Below, in pieces: positions 10,520 to 20,406 of a stretch of DNA of 33,068 nt. Location: positions 1-33,068 of the forward strand of contig JACNJM010000183.1 in NCBI GenBank assembly GCA_014382605.1. The letters are read 5' to 3'. The position numbers were made by a program, and so were the translations under genes. The notes beneath the pieces were generated by a model. That model was not told the DNA's origin. It ran no database searches and was given only the letters and a program-made list of their open reading frames with translations. Position 1 is the first letter of the stretch. Each line of letters begins with the position of its first letter. This DNA is from Anaerolineae bacterium (GTDB lineage: Bacteria; Chloroflexota; Anaerolineae; Anaerolineales; UBA11858).

Positions 10520-11055
10520 TAGATGAACACCACCAATACAAACAGAAATGCCAGCCCCACGGCAATATAGATGCCATAGGGTGTTGAACCAATCCAGGCC
10601 GGGAACATGCGCTCCACCATTGCGATAGCCGCTTTGCCAACTTCTGTAGTGGCATCCGGCGCAATGATTTTCTCAAATGGATACCCGGCATGTGCAAGAT
10701 AGAACCACAAAGTGCCAAAAATTAGATAGCCATTGATAGCGCCCAGAAAAATGCCCAGGAGGGAATCGGAAATGCGCTCTCTACGCGCGGCCCCAGATAG
10801 GCGCGAAATTTTGGGCGTTTGATAGCCGAAGAATACCAACATACCCACGATAAATACGCGAATCCAGAATTGCCTAAGTGTTCCATCTGGGATCATTCCA
10901 GTGCCTTCTAGTATCTGTGTTTCGAGAATGGCAATCAAAAACAAGGCCAGAACCACACTGAAACTGACCAACGCTTCGGTTGCCCAGCCGCGCATAAAAC
11001 CGATCACGGCAAAAAGGATGACAAATATATAGAACATAAACAGCAAACTTACCAT
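10519..11055 (-). CDS. CvpA-like multi-pass integral membrane protein
   Basis: 178 aa, about four hydrophobic segments. CvpA-like GFMRGWATEALVSF and ISDSLLGIFLGAINGYLIFGTL. Its stop abuts the murC start. Confidence 0.65.
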   Translation of the reverse strand: MVSLLFMFYIFVILFAVIGFMRGWATEALVSFSVVLALFLIAILETQILEGTGMIPDGTLRQFWIRVFIVGMLVFFGYQTPKISRLSGAARRERISDSLLGIFLGAINGYLIFGTLWFYLAHAGYPFEKIIAPDATTEVGKAAIAMVERMFPAWIGSTPYGIYIAVGLAFLFVLVVFI

Positions 11056-11060
11056 GTCGA

Positions 11061-12188
11061 TTACTCCAAATGATTGCTTTGCTGAGCAAGCTGATGCAAT
11101 ATCTCTGCGATTGAGGCAGCAGCATCGGGTTGTGCCATTGCCTGCATCTCGGCGCTCATTTTTTTACGGCGATTTTCATCTTGCATGAGTTCGCGTACCA
11201 GTGGCGCTAAATTCTCGGGTAATTCATCGTCCGTCAGGACCACCGCTGCCCCCCGTTGCGCCAAATAATCAGCATTCACTTTCTGGTAACGCCAGGCATA
11301 CGGATAAGGAACCAGAATGGCTGGAAGCCCAAAAACAGGGAATTCGCCCAGCGTTGATGCGCCGCCACGGGCGACAACCAGATCGGCTGCTGCGAAAGCT
11401 GCGCCCATTTCGGCATGCAAGTAGGCGTGTGCATGATAGCGGGCTGCCTGATCGGGGGGCAACTTTTCGTAGGCGGCTTCGGCTTCTTCCCAGTTGGCTG
11501 TGCCACTAACGTGTACAATCTGCATTTCAGTCAATAAATCAGGCAGCGCAGCGAACAAAGCACGGTTGATCGAACGAGCGCCTTTACTGCCACCAAAAAC
11601 CAACAAGGTCGGCAAATCCACCTGCAAGCCGAGAGCGACCTGCGCTCTTGGACGATCCCAATTAAGTAAATCATGACGCACGGGGTAGCCGGTTTCGACT
11701 AACCGTTCAGCGCGTCCCGGAAAGAATTGTTGCGAATCTGCCGCCGTTATGGCAATGCGGTCGGCGAAACGCGTGAGTGCCTTTAGCGCCATTCCCGGCT
11801 CAATATCGGGAATGTAGAGCGCCGTGGAAACGCGCCAACCCGCCAAGGCCACGGGAGCGGCCACGTAGCCACCGGTGAAGAATAACACGTCGGGGCGAAA
11901 CTGGTGCAACAGGTGACGCGCGGCGAAAAATCCACGCACTAAACGCCACAAGTTGCCCGGCAAAGCGCGCAAGCCGACACCGTGCAACCCGGCCGCGGGA
12001 ATAGCTGCAAAAGCAATGCCAGCACCCGCTGCGCTCACTGTGTTCGCAACAAGCTCAGCTTCCATGCCACCTTCGCCGCCAACCCACAGGGTTTGCACAT
12101 CTTCAAACTTAGCGTTTAGCCGTTCGAGAACGGCGAGCGCGGGATACACGCCACCGCCCGTTCCACCGGCGCAAATCAACAATCGCAC
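11061..12188 (-). CDS. murG: UDP-N-acetylglucosamine--N-acetylmuramyl-(pentapeptide) pyrophosphoryl-undecaprenol GlcNAc transferase MurG
   Basis: LLICAGGTGGGVYPALAV, VFGGSKGARSIN, VVARGGASTLGE. Preferred start is GTG at 12188 with GGAGGA six bases upstream; the ORF track start at 12251 is too long. Confidence 0.95.
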   Translation of the reverse strand: MRLLICAGGTGGGVYPALAVLERLNAKFEDVQTLWVGGEGGMEAELVANTVSAAGAGIAFAAIPAAGLHGVGLRALPGNLWRLVRGFFAARHLLHQFRPDVLFFTGGYVAAPVALAGWRVSTALYIPDIEPGMALKALTRFADRIAITAADSQQFFPGRAERLVETGYPVRHDLLNWDRPRAQVALGLQVDLPTLLVFGGSKGARSINRALFAALPDLLTEMQIVHVSGTANWEEAEAAYEKLPPDQAARYHAHAYLHAEMGAAFAAADLVVARGGASTLGEFPVFGLPAILVPYPYAWRYQKVNADYLAQRGAAVVLTDDELPENLAPLVRELMQDENRRKKMSAEMQAMAQPDAAASIAEILHQLAQQSNHLE

Positions 12189-13392
12189 CCAATGTCCTCC
12201 GTGATTCTTCAACTTGTTTGCGTTCTGATAAACGCGAAATATTGAACACAATTCCCAATGCAGCCATCGAAGTTACCAAACTGGAACCACCAATACTGAA
12301 GAAAGGCAGTGTGTTCCCGGCAAAAGGCATCAGTCCCAATAAAGACGCCATATTCATAAACGCTTCCAGCGTAATCCACATGGTCAGACCAGCCGCCAGT
12401 AGCGACCCCAAAGCATCGGGGGCTTGCCGGGCAATAACCAGACCACGCCAAAACAAAGCACCAAAAAGAAAAACCAGGAACGCAGCACCAAAAACACCCG
12501 TTTCCTCGCCAACCACTGCAAAAACACTATCGGTATGTGGGAAAGGCAGTGTAGTTAGCTTGGTAGTTCCGAGGCCAATACCAACACCAATCCATTTGCC
12601 GCGTACGAAAGCCACCAATGAGTGCATTACATGGTCGGACGATTCGAGAATATCATTCCAACCGTTGATGAAAGTTGCCACACGGTCATTATCGGTTGGG
12701 TTAAAACGCAGCACCAGAAAACCGGCCACGCCCGCGATTAAAAAGAGTATCGTGGTCTGAAAAGCGTCGCTGCCAGCCAGGTAATACATCAGGGCGCCTA
12801 GAATAAAGACCATTCCGGCGGCGCTCAAATCGGGCTGGCGCAAAATCAAACCGCCGGTGATTCCAACAATTGCACCCAACGGGAGCAAACCAAAACCAAT
12901 ATCATTTAGTTGATCACGCTTGGCATACAGCCACACCGCCAGATAGATCACAATAACAAATTTGGCTAACTCCGAAGGCTGCACCGATCCGTTTTCAAAA
13001 CTGCGCGTCACCCCATCGTTGCTCTCACCAACCAGCAACACAGCCACCAACATCAGCAGGGTGACGCCCATCGCGCCAATCGAAAGATAATGCCAATAGT
13101 GATAGTCCAGCCAGGTGAACAACAACATAACAATAAACCCAACACCCAACCAACGCAATTGACGGAAAAAGAGAAATGTCGGTGAGCTATAGCCAATTTC
13201 CTCTGGAGAGAGCTGCAACGACGCATTCCAACTGGCCGAATGCGTCATCAAGAGACCAAAACCAACCAGTGTAAGAAATATCAACACCAGCAACACATCG
13301 AAATTCAGTCGCGGCGAAGGTAGTTCAGTCTTTTTCTTCGCCCCATGAGGGGATGCTATTACACCTGTTGGTTCAACCATGCTCGAAAACAC
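12109..13392 (-). CDS. ftsW: FtsW, SEDS-family lipid II polymerase / division protein
   Basis: SEDS family multi-TM protein: VQPSELAKFVIVIYLA, LRQPDLSAAGMVF, FPHTDSVFAVVGEETG, NTLPFFSIGGSSL. Confidence 0.94.
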   Translation of the reverse strand: MFSSMVEPTGVIASPHGAKKKTELPSPRLNFDVLLVLIFLTLVGFGLLMTHSASWNASLQLSPEEIGYSSPTFLFFRQLRWLGVGFIVMLLFTWLDYHYWHYLSIGAMGVTLLMLVAVLLVGESNDGVTRSFENGSVQPSELAKFVIVIYLAVWLYAKRDQLNDIGFGLLPLGAIVGITGGLILRQPDLSAAGMVFILGALMYYLAGSDAFQTTILFLIAGVAGFLVLRFNPTDNDRVATFINGWNDILESSDHVMHSLVAFVRGKWIGVGIGLGTTKLTTLPFPHTDSVFAVVGEETGVFGAAFLVFLFGALFWRGLVIARQAPDALGSLLAAGLTMWITLEAFMNMASLLGLMPFAGNTLPFFSIGGSSLVTSMAALGIVFNISRLSERKQVEESRRTLGAIVDLRRWNGRWRVSRARRSRTAKR

Positions 13393-14753
13393 ACTCCTCG
13401 TTCAGAAAAATCCTTAAATTCATCAAAACTCGTGCCGCCCGGCGAGAGCAAAACCACATCGCCCGGCGCGGCGACTTCAGCGGCGACTTCCAGCGCAGCT
13501 TGTAGCCCATTACACTCGTGCAGTGAAAATGGACGTTCGGCGGGGCCAGCGGCTTCTACGGCCTGCCGGATCAACGCGGCGGCCTCGCCAAAAAGGACCA
13601 AATGATCCACGCGCTGCCGTACAATTTCGGCAAAAACATCCCAGGGTAAATTCTTATCGCGCCCACCCGCCAGCAACACCAACGGCTCGTCAAAAGCATT
13701 CAATGCTGCAAGCGCGCGTTCCGGGGCGGTGGCAATCGAATCGTTATACCAATCGGCGCCGCGCCACGTGCGCACAAACTCCAGGCGATGTGACACGCCA
13801 GCGAAACCATCCACAGCGGCGCGCATGGCCGCGGGAGGAATGCCCGCGGCGGCGGCAATCGCACAGGCCGCCAATACATTTTCCAGGTTATGTTCGCCGC
13901 GCAGATGAATCAACTCGCGCGGAAGCAAATCGTGAGCGAATTCTCCATCCCAGAAACGGATCCACGCCCCGTGCAGAAAAACACCGGCCAAACCCTCGGG
14001 TGGGCGCGCCCGCCCAAAGCTGATGCAATCACCCCGAAGGGAGTCCGCCAGGCCCCAGGCTCCGGGGTCGTCGCGCCCCAAAACGGCCACATCCTCCGGG
14101 GTCTGATATTTTAAAATCCGGGCTTTGGCCGCGGTGTAGGCCCGCATGTTGCCGTGCCGGTCGAGATGATTGGGGGTGATATTCAGCACGGCAGCCACTT
14201 GGGGAGAGCGGGTCATTACATCCAATTGAAAGCTGGAAAGCTCCATCACCGCGATGTCGTTTGCATTCATATTGTCCACATCAGCAATTAATGGGTTGCC
14301 AATATTGCCACCGATCCAGGCCCGGTTAAAGGTTGCCGGTTGAAGTTCACAGGCAGCGTCAGCCATGCGCCCAACCAGCGTTGTGGTGGTGGTTTTACCC
14401 GCCGACCCGGTAATGCCAATCACCTTGCAGGGGGCGTGCTCCAAGAATACTTGCGAATCATTCGCCAGCGGGATGCGGCGCGCCAGCGCTTCAACAATCA
14501 GCGGCAATTCCAGGGGCACGCCGCCGGAGGGGCACACCCAATCGACCTGATCGAGGATGCCCAGGGGGTGACCGCCCAACACCCATTTAAGCGGCACATC
14601 AACCAGCGCGGCCTGCGCTTCAGATAGTTCTTTCGCAGAACGGCGGTCGTTAAGCACAACTTGCGCGCCATGATTGGCAAAAAAGCGCGCCAGAGCCATA
14701 CCCTGACGGGCGGCTCCCACAATCAAAACGCGCTGTCCTTTCCATTCAATCAT
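13359..14753 (-). CDS. murD: UDP-N-acetylmuramoylalanine--D-glutamate ligase MurD
   Basis: VIGITGSAGKTTTTTLVG, NDSIATAPERALAAL, LLAGGRDKNLPWD. ATG at 14753 lies 2 bp after the mraY stop. Confidence 0.95.
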   Translation of the reverse strand: MIEWKGQRVLIVGAARQGMALARFFANHGAQVVLNDRRSAKELSEAQAALVDVPLKWVLGGHPLGILDQVDWVCPSGGVPLELPLIVEALARRIPLANDSQVFLEHAPCKVIGITGSAGKTTTTTLVGRMADAACELQPATFNRAWIGGNIGNPLIADVDNMNANDIAVMELSSFQLDVMTRSPQVAAVLNITPNHLDRHGNMRAYTAAKARILKYQTPEDVAVLGRDDPGAWGLADSLRGDCISFGRARPPEGLAGVFLHGAWIRFWDGEFAHDLLPRELIHLRGEHNLENVLAACAIAAAAGIPPAAMRAAVDGFAGVSHRLEFVRTWRGADWYNDSIATAPERALAALNAFDEPLVLLAGGRDKNLPWDVFAEIVRQRVDHLVLFGEAAALIRQAVEAAGPAERPFSLHECNGLQAALEVAAEVAAPGDVVLLSPGGTSFDEFKDFSERGVCFRAWLNQQV

Positions 14754-14755
14754 CG

Positions 14756-15763
14756 TCACGCCACCGCCAAAGCGACTCCAATCATCGCGGTCATCAAACT
14801 GATCAGCCAAAAACGCTGCACAACCTGTGTCTCACTCCAACCCGAAAGCTCAAAATGATGATGCAAGGGCGCCATTTTAAAAAGACGGCGACCCTCGCCA
14901 TACAAACGCCGGGTGAGTTTAAAATAGGGTACCTGAAGCATCACGCTTAAAGTGGTGCTCACCGGAATGATGGCAATAATAGGCAGCACAGCCCACTGAC
15001 CCGTCATTAGGGCCACTACGGCCAGCGCCGCCCCCAAACTGAGCGAGCCAGTATCGCCCATAAATAATTGCGCCGGGTGAACGTTAAACCACAAAAAACC
15101 AAATAACGCGCCCACCAACGTGAAACAGAAACGCGCCACAAATATTTGTCCTTGCATCACGGCAATACCGCCATAGGCTACAAAGGCCGTCACAGAGATC
15201 AAACCGGCCAGGCCATCCAGGCCATCAGTAATGTTAATGGCGTTAGAGAAGCCCACAATCAGGAACATGGCAACTGGGATATACCACAAGCCAACCCGAA
15301 ACTCGATGTGAAAACCCGGCAAGTATAAATGCGGCGCATCGAGATAGTGGTACAAACCATAAGAAGCCCAAAATGCAATCACTAATTGCAAAAAGAACTT
15401 CATTCGGGCGCTAAGGCCATCGCTGCGTTTACCGCGCAGGCCAGCCCAATCGTCCACAATGCCAATCAGCGCGAACAATACCAACACGCCGGTTGGCAAC
15501 AACACCGACTTACCCAACATTTCTGTGGGGCCAATCAGCGAAGCGCCATTCAACAGCAACGTAATTAACATCACTGGCAACACAATCATCAGCCCGCCCA
15601 TTGTAGGCGTACCCAACTTGGCAAAGTGCCGCTCCGGCCCATCCATGCGGATTTGTTCGCCCATCTTGAAATAGCGCAAAATGCGCAGCAATGGGCTGCC
15701 CCAAATCACTGTCAGCAAGAAACTGAAGGCAGCCAGCGCCAGGGATACAGAGGTCTGCGTCAT
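14756..15763 (-). CDS. mraY: Phospho-N-acetylmuramoyl-pentapeptide transferase MraY
   Basis: GTPTMGGLMIVLPV, NAINITDGLDGLAG, MGDTGSLSLGAAL, MAPLHHHFELSGWSE. ATGA overlap with the murF stop. Confidence 0.97.
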   Translation of the reverse strand: MTQTSVSLALAAFSFLLTVIWGSPLLRILRYFKMGEQIRMDGPERHFAKLGTPTMGGLMIVLPVMLITLLLNGASLIGPTEMLGKSVLLPTGVLVLFALIGIVDDWAGLRGKRSDGLSARMKFFLQLVIAFWASYGLYHYLDAPHLYLPGFHIEFRVGLWYIPVAMFLIVGFSNAINITDGLDGLAGLISVTAFVAYGGIAVMQGQIFVARFCFTLVGALFGFLWFNVHPAQLFMGDTGSLSLGAALAVVALMTGQWAVLPIIAIIPVSTTLSVMLQVPYFKLTRRLYGEGRRLFKMAPLHHHFELSGWSETQVVQRFWLISLMTAMIGVALAVA

Positions 15764-17175
15764 GAGCGCGCCTCCAGGCTGGCTACAATCCGATCCATGC
15801 GCATGCCGCGCGAACCCTTCACTAAAACAACATCGTCGGTGCGCAACTTTTCGCGCAAATAATCAATCGCCTGCTGGCTATCTTCCAATTCTACTATCCG
15901 CTCTTCCGGAAAACGCGTCCTGCGCACTGCCGCGGCTATGACGCGGGCACGTTCTCCGATCGTAATCAACTCATCTGCCACTTCCGCGGCGCGCAGGCCC
16001 ATCTTCCAATGGCCTTCGTGTTCATAGGGACCCAGTTCCAACATATCGCCCAGCACTGCCACTTTACGGCCATCCATTTCATCAAGAAGATTCAACGCCG
16101 CCAGCGTAGATTGCGGTGAAGCGTTATAGGTGTCATCAAGCAGCAAAGCGCCGCTTTCGGTTCGGACTGCCACCAAGCGCAACTGCGTATGCCCAGCTCG
16201 CAGCCCGGTAACGATTTCTTGCCAGGTTAAACCATCTACGAGGCCCACAGCCGCCGCTCGGAGAGCCGTATGTACCGAGTGGCGGCCAATCATGGGTACG
16301 CGCAAATGCAAGGTTTCGTTCTGGTAATGCAGCCGGAAACGAATTCCTTCCAGCCCAAGTCCCTCCACCTGATCGGCCCACAAATCGGCCTGCTCATCAA
16401 GCCCGTAATAGAAAACCTGCGCTTCTGTCTTTCCGGCCATCTCACGCACCCAGGGGTCATCGTAATTTAGAATCGCCACGCCATCTGGAGGCAGCGCCTG
16501 AACTAGCTCTGCTTTGCCACGCGCAATCGCTTCTTGCGATCCGGCGCGTTCAGCATGAACCGTACCAACATTGGTGATCACACCAATATGTGGCTGCGCC
16601 AAATCACACAAAAAAGCAATTTCGCCCGGCACGTACAGCCCCATCTCCAAAACTGCTCGTCGATGTCCATCGCTCAGGCCCAACACTGTAAGCGGTAAAC
16701 CAATCTCATTATTCAGATTGCCGGAATTTTTCAAAGTGCTATACCGCTGGCCCAAAACCGCAGCAACTAATTCTTTGGTCGTCGATTTCCCAACGCTACC
16801 CGTGATACCAACCACTTTTATATCCAGTTGGCGACGCCAGTAGGATGCCGCGCTTTGCAAAGCCGTGAGGGTATCTTCCACACGCAGAACGCAGGGAAGC
16901 TCGACCCCGGCACCCAAGTTGAGCGCTGCCCCAGGGCGCAAATCTAAAACCGGAAATGGTTCTGGTAAATCTTGCTGCACAAATGCACACACTGCACCGC
17001 GTTCGAAAGCATTAGCAACGAAACGATGCCCATCAACTTGCTCGCCGGGCATGGCCACAAACAACGCTCCGGGGATAGTATGCCGGGAATCGACAACAGC
17101 ATCCGTGATAACCTGTGTAGCCCAGGCAGGACGCTGATCGACCAATGCGTTCAGAATATCGCCTAAAGTTAGCAT
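15760..17175 (-). CDS. murF: UDP-N-acetylmuramoyl-tripeptide--D-alanyl-D-alanine ligase MurF
   Basis: VVGITGSVGKSTTKELVAAVLGQRY, LNNEIGLPLTVL, LLDDTYNASPQSTLAAL, AVLGDMLELG. Confidence 0.96.
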   Translation of the reverse strand: MLTLGDILNALVDQRPAWATQVITDAVVDSRHTIPGALFVAMPGEQVDGHRFVANAFERGAVCAFVQQDLPEPFPVLDLRPGAALNLGAGVELPCVLRVEDTLTALQSAASYWRRQLDIKVVGITGSVGKSTTKELVAAVLGQRYSTLKNSGNLNNEIGLPLTVLGLSDGHRRAVLEMGLYVPGEIAFLCDLAQPHIGVITNVGTVHAERAGSQEAIARGKAELVQALPPDGVAILNYDDPWVREMAGKTEAQVFYYGLDEQADLWADQVEGLGLEGIRFRLHYQNETLHLRVPMIGRHSVHTALRAAAVGLVDGLTWQEIVTGLRAGHTQLRLVAVRTESGALLLDDTYNASPQSTLAALNLLDEMDGRKVAVLGDMLELGPYEHEGHWKMGLRAAEVADELITIGERARVIAAAVRRTRFPEERIVELEDSQQAIDYLREKLRTDDVVLVKGSRGMRMDRIVASLEARS

Positions 17176-17187
17176 AGCATCTTTAAA

Positions 17188-18945
17188 TTATTCGGCATTC
17201 ATGCTCAGTCTCACTTCATCGGGTGGAATATCCATCAGAACCACCAACCGGGACACCACATCACGAAAGACTGGGGCAGCGACTAACGAAGCCCAGGGGG
17301 TGCTTGTAGGCTTGTTCAGCCAGATATACACCATAAACTGGGGATCATCCACCGGACCCCAGCCAACAAACGATGCATTGGTAAGACTGCTGTTATAAAT
17401 TGTGGCCGTGCCTGTTTTTCCGGCCACACGATAACCCGGCACCAAAGATGTGGATGCTTCTTTCTCTAAAGATGTAGCCAGCATTTCCGAAAGCGTATGA
17501 GCTGTAGCGGCTGAAATCGGCTGCCCGGCAACTTCTGGGCCAAACGAATATTGATGTTCATCATCCACTACGGCTTGCAAAATATACGGCGTCATCATTT
17601 TTCCATCGTTAGCTACGGCTGATATGGCTCGCAGCATTTGCAACGGCGTGACCTCAATGCCCTGGCCATATGAATTCGTCGCCAAGTCAATCAGATGCCA
17701 ATCGGGATCATTATGAAAACGGACATTGCCAGCATATTCGCGCGCCAGTTCAACATTGGTGGGCTGCTTGAAGTGAAAATCATGCAAATACTGGTAAAAC
17801 AATGTGGGACCTAGTCGTTCTGTAGCAATCCAGGCCAAACAAACATTCAACGAGTGTTGCAAGCAAGTCGTCATCGTTTGCGGGCCCCAGGCACCGCCAT
17901 CCCAGTTATGAATCGTCCAGCCATCGACAGGCAACCCGCCGGTATCGATGAATTCGGTGTTTGGCTCAACTACGCCAGCATCTAAGGCAGATGCCATGGT
18001 GATCACCTTGAAAACTGAACCCGGCTCATACCCGTCAATCGCCATATTAAACGCCAGATTCCCCTCAAAGAGAGTTTCAAAATCCCACTCCGCCGACAAA
18101 TCCATACGCGGGTACGATGCAATGCCAAGAAGCTCACCCGATCGGGGGTCCATCACAATAATGCTGCCAGATGTTGAGCCGCTGGATGCCATATGAGCAT
18201 CGAGTATCTCTTCCATTGCAGACTGGATTTCTCGATCCAGCGTCAACACAATATCTGCGCCGTGGATCGTTTCTGGTAATTCCATAGCCAGATGCGGATC
18301 TGTGGAAACCGCTTCCAGTTTCTCCACGCCAGAGAGGAGCCAGTGCAACTCTTCCTCAACGCCATGAATGCTGGTGCCATCTTTCATCACAAAACCTAAC
18401 ACATTGGATGCTAGTGGCCCCTCCGGGTAACTACGATCCAGCCGCGGGGTAATTGTCAATCCAACTAAGCTATGTATTTTGTTGTTAGAACCCACACCCG
18501 CATTTTCAGGGTGATCAAAAAAATCGAGCTTCAGCGCCAATAGAGTTTTTGCGGCGTCGTAGGGCACAAAATTGCTCAGTGTAATATGCCTGAGGTCTGT
18601 CTCATCAAGTTTCAAACTGGCTAAAGCAAAGACTTCGTTATAATCCAGGCCAAGATATGCACTTGTTGCCCAGGCAATCGTTTCCGGGTTGCGCACATAA
18701 TTGAGTTCAATTGCGACTTCGTAAATCAGTTGATTTCCCGCCAACATACGTCCATGGCGATCATAAATATTGCCGCGTGCCGGGTCCAGGTTGACGAGTT
18801 GCAACCCATCCACTGCTTCAAAGGTCTGAATACTTTCATGCGTGGGCCCAATTTGAATATGAATCAGCCGTGAGACAATTGCCAAACCGGCAAAAATAAA
18901 GACCGCGCCCATGCTGACATAACGAAAACGATTGCTTGTATTCAT
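17188..18945 (-). CDS. ftsI: Class B penicillin-binding protein / FtsI-type transpeptidase
   Basis: SVFK active site (GYEPGSVFKVITMASAL), SLN motif, VAGKTGTATIY. ATG at 18945 overlaps the upstream stop (ATGA). The track start at 19008 is likely spurious. No PASTA repeats seen. Confidence 0.93.
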   Translation of the reverse strand: MNTSNRFRYVSMGAVFIFAGLAIVSRLIHIQIGPTHESIQTFEAVDGLQLVNLDPARGNIYDRHGRMLAGNQLIYEVAIELNYVRNPETIAWATSAYLGLDYNEVFALASLKLDETDLRHITLSNFVPYDAAKTLLALKLDFFDHPENAGVGSNNKIHSLVGLTITPRLDRSYPEGPLASNVLGFVMKDGTSIHGVEEELHWLLSGVEKLEAVSTDPHLAMELPETIHGADIVLTLDREIQSAMEEILDAHMASSGSTSGSIIVMDPRSGELLGIASYPRMDLSAEWDFETLFEGNLAFNMAIDGYEPGSVFKVITMASALDAGVVEPNTEFIDTGGLPVDGWTIHNWDGGAWGPQTMTTCLQHSLNVCLAWIATERLGPTLFYQYLHDFHFKQPTNVELAREYAGNVRFHNDPDWHLIDLATNSYGQGIEVTPLQMLRAISAVANDGKMMTPYILQAVVDDEHQYSFGPEVAGQPISAATAHTLSEMLATSLEKEASTSLVPGYRVAGKTGTATIYNSSLTNASFVGWGPVDDPQFMVYIWLNKPTSTPWASLVAAPVFRDVVSRLVVLMDIPPDEVRLSMNAE

Positions 18946-19445
18946 GGTCGCGAGTCCGCTACCGACACAGCGGGATTCTGAAGTTGCTCTGTAAGCCACT
19001 CCACCCAAGATTGGGTAAAAGCAGGCAAAAGCACTGGCGCAGTTGAAACCACTGTTTGCGCGGGAGTGGCAATACTGGCCTTCGGTTTGCCTGTATAACC
19101 GGTCACCCGGATATATGTAATCTCTTCGGTGGTAGCCGGACGAAATCCCAGTTCCAGGGCGCGCGCCTGGAGTACCGAAACCGAATTTAGTGTAGCCACT
19201 TCGGATCGCAGATTGGCAATTTCATATTCCAGGTCTTCGTTCTCCAGGCGATAGCGCTGAATTTCACGGCCTAGTGTCGCAGCGCGTGCTGTAATGCTGA
19301 CAAATACACTGGCAGCCATCAACAAGATAATCAGCACGGACAAAAAAATGCCGATCACCTGAAGTTGTTTTCGCCAGGGAGCCTGAGAATATGCCTGTGT
19401 AATTTGTGATACGTTGTCCATATCATCACCATGAGTAAATCGCAT
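18942..19445 (-). CDS. FtsL/DivIC-like small bitopic division protein
   Basis: Single TM (VIGIFLSVLIILLMAASVFVSI) followed by a coiled-coil-like stretch (LGREIQRYRLENEDLEYEIANLRSEVATL), in the canonical ftsL position. Start could instead be ATG at 19421. Confidence 0.72.
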   Translation of the reverse strand: MRFTHGDDMDNVSQITQAYSQAPWRKQLQVIGIFLSVLIILLMAASVFVSITARAATLGREIQRYRLENEDLEYEIANLRSEVATLNSVSVLQARALELGFRPATTEEITYIRVTGYTGKPKASIATPAQTVVSTAPVLLPAFTQSWVEWLTEQLQNPAVSVADSRP

Positions 19446-19484
19446 CTAATAATCACTATTTACCCTGCAAGTCTTATGCCAATC

Positions 19485-20405
19485 TTAGCGCTTTGCAGCA
19501 ACTCGCAAGCGAGCGCTGCGCGCCCTCGGATTTTCACCAACTTCAGCCACGGTGGCCTGTAATGGCTTGCGAGTTATCACGTTTATCGCAGCCTGGTGCC
19601 CGCAATTACAAATCGGTATTTCGGGCGGACAAATACAATCCTGACTCTCGCGCTGGAAATAGCGCTTCACAATTCGATCTTCTAGCGAATGAAACGCAAT
19701 CACCGCCAACCGCCCCCCAGGCGCCAATGCCGATACAGCCAACGGAAGTACAGTCTCGACAGCCTCCAATTCTCGATTGGTGGCAATCCGCAATGCCTGA
19801 AAGGTGCGCGTGGCCGGGTGCAGACGAGTATACTTTTTGCCTTTACTCACCACGCGGCTGACGATCGTTGCCAGCTCGAGGGTGGTGCGGACTGGTCGGG
19901 CTTGAACGATTGCCCGAGCCACCTGCCTCGATTTGCGCTCCTCGCCGCAGCGATAAATCAAATCGGCCAACTCAACCTCGGGAAGCGAATTCACCAAATC
20001 GGCGGCGGTGCGTGCTTCCTCGGGGCTGAAACGCATATCCAGAGGGGCATCTACTTTGAAGGAAAAGCCGCGTTCCGGCGTATCTAACTGCATCGAAGAA
20101 ACGCCCAGGTCGAGTACAATCCCCTGGACAGAGGGCCAACCCAGGGCTTGCATCTGCTCATCCAGCGATGTGTAAGAAGCTTGCACCAGGGTCACGCGCT
20201 CGCCAAAAGAGGCTAAGTTATCTTTGGCTAAGTCCAATGCCCGGGGGTCGAGGTCCAATCCTAGCAATTTTCCATTCGGAGAACTGGTCTCTAATATCCC
20301 CCTTGCATGGCCGCCAGCGCCTACAGTGCCATCAATATAACAGCCGCCATCGTGAGGATGCAGAGCTTCCAAAATTTCGTGGTAAAGTACAGGTTGATGC
20401 GTCAT
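19485..20405 (-). CDS. rsmH: 16S rRNA (cytosine1402-N4)-methyltransferase RsmH (MraW)
   Basis: HQPVLYHEILEAL, YIDGTVGAGGHARGIL, GIVLDLGVSSMQLDTPERGFSF, VIAFHSLEDRIVKRYF. Confidence 0.97.
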   Translation of the reverse strand: MTHQPVLYHEILEALHPHDGGCYIDGTVGAGGHARGILETSSPNGKLLGLDLDPRALDLAKDNLASFGERVTLVQASYTSLDEQMQALGWPSVQGIVLDLGVSSMQLDTPERGFSFKVDAPLDMRFSPEEARTAADLVNSLPEVELADLIYRCGEERKSRQVARAIVQARPVRTTLELATIVSRVVSKGKKYTRLHPATRTFQALRIATNRELEAVETVLPLAVSALAPGGRLAVIAFHSLEDRIVKRYFQRESQDCICPPEIPICNCGHQAAINVITRKPLQATVAEVGENPRARSARLRVAAKR

Positions 20406-20406
20406 C

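Noticed and set aside
12218-12760. 180-aa plus-strand ORF antisense to ftsW
   Set aside because: Shadow ORF caused by codon bias on the opposite strand; no domain.
13523-14023. 166-aa Arg/Pro-rich plus-strand ORF antisense to murD
   Set aside because: Composition-driven shadow ORF.
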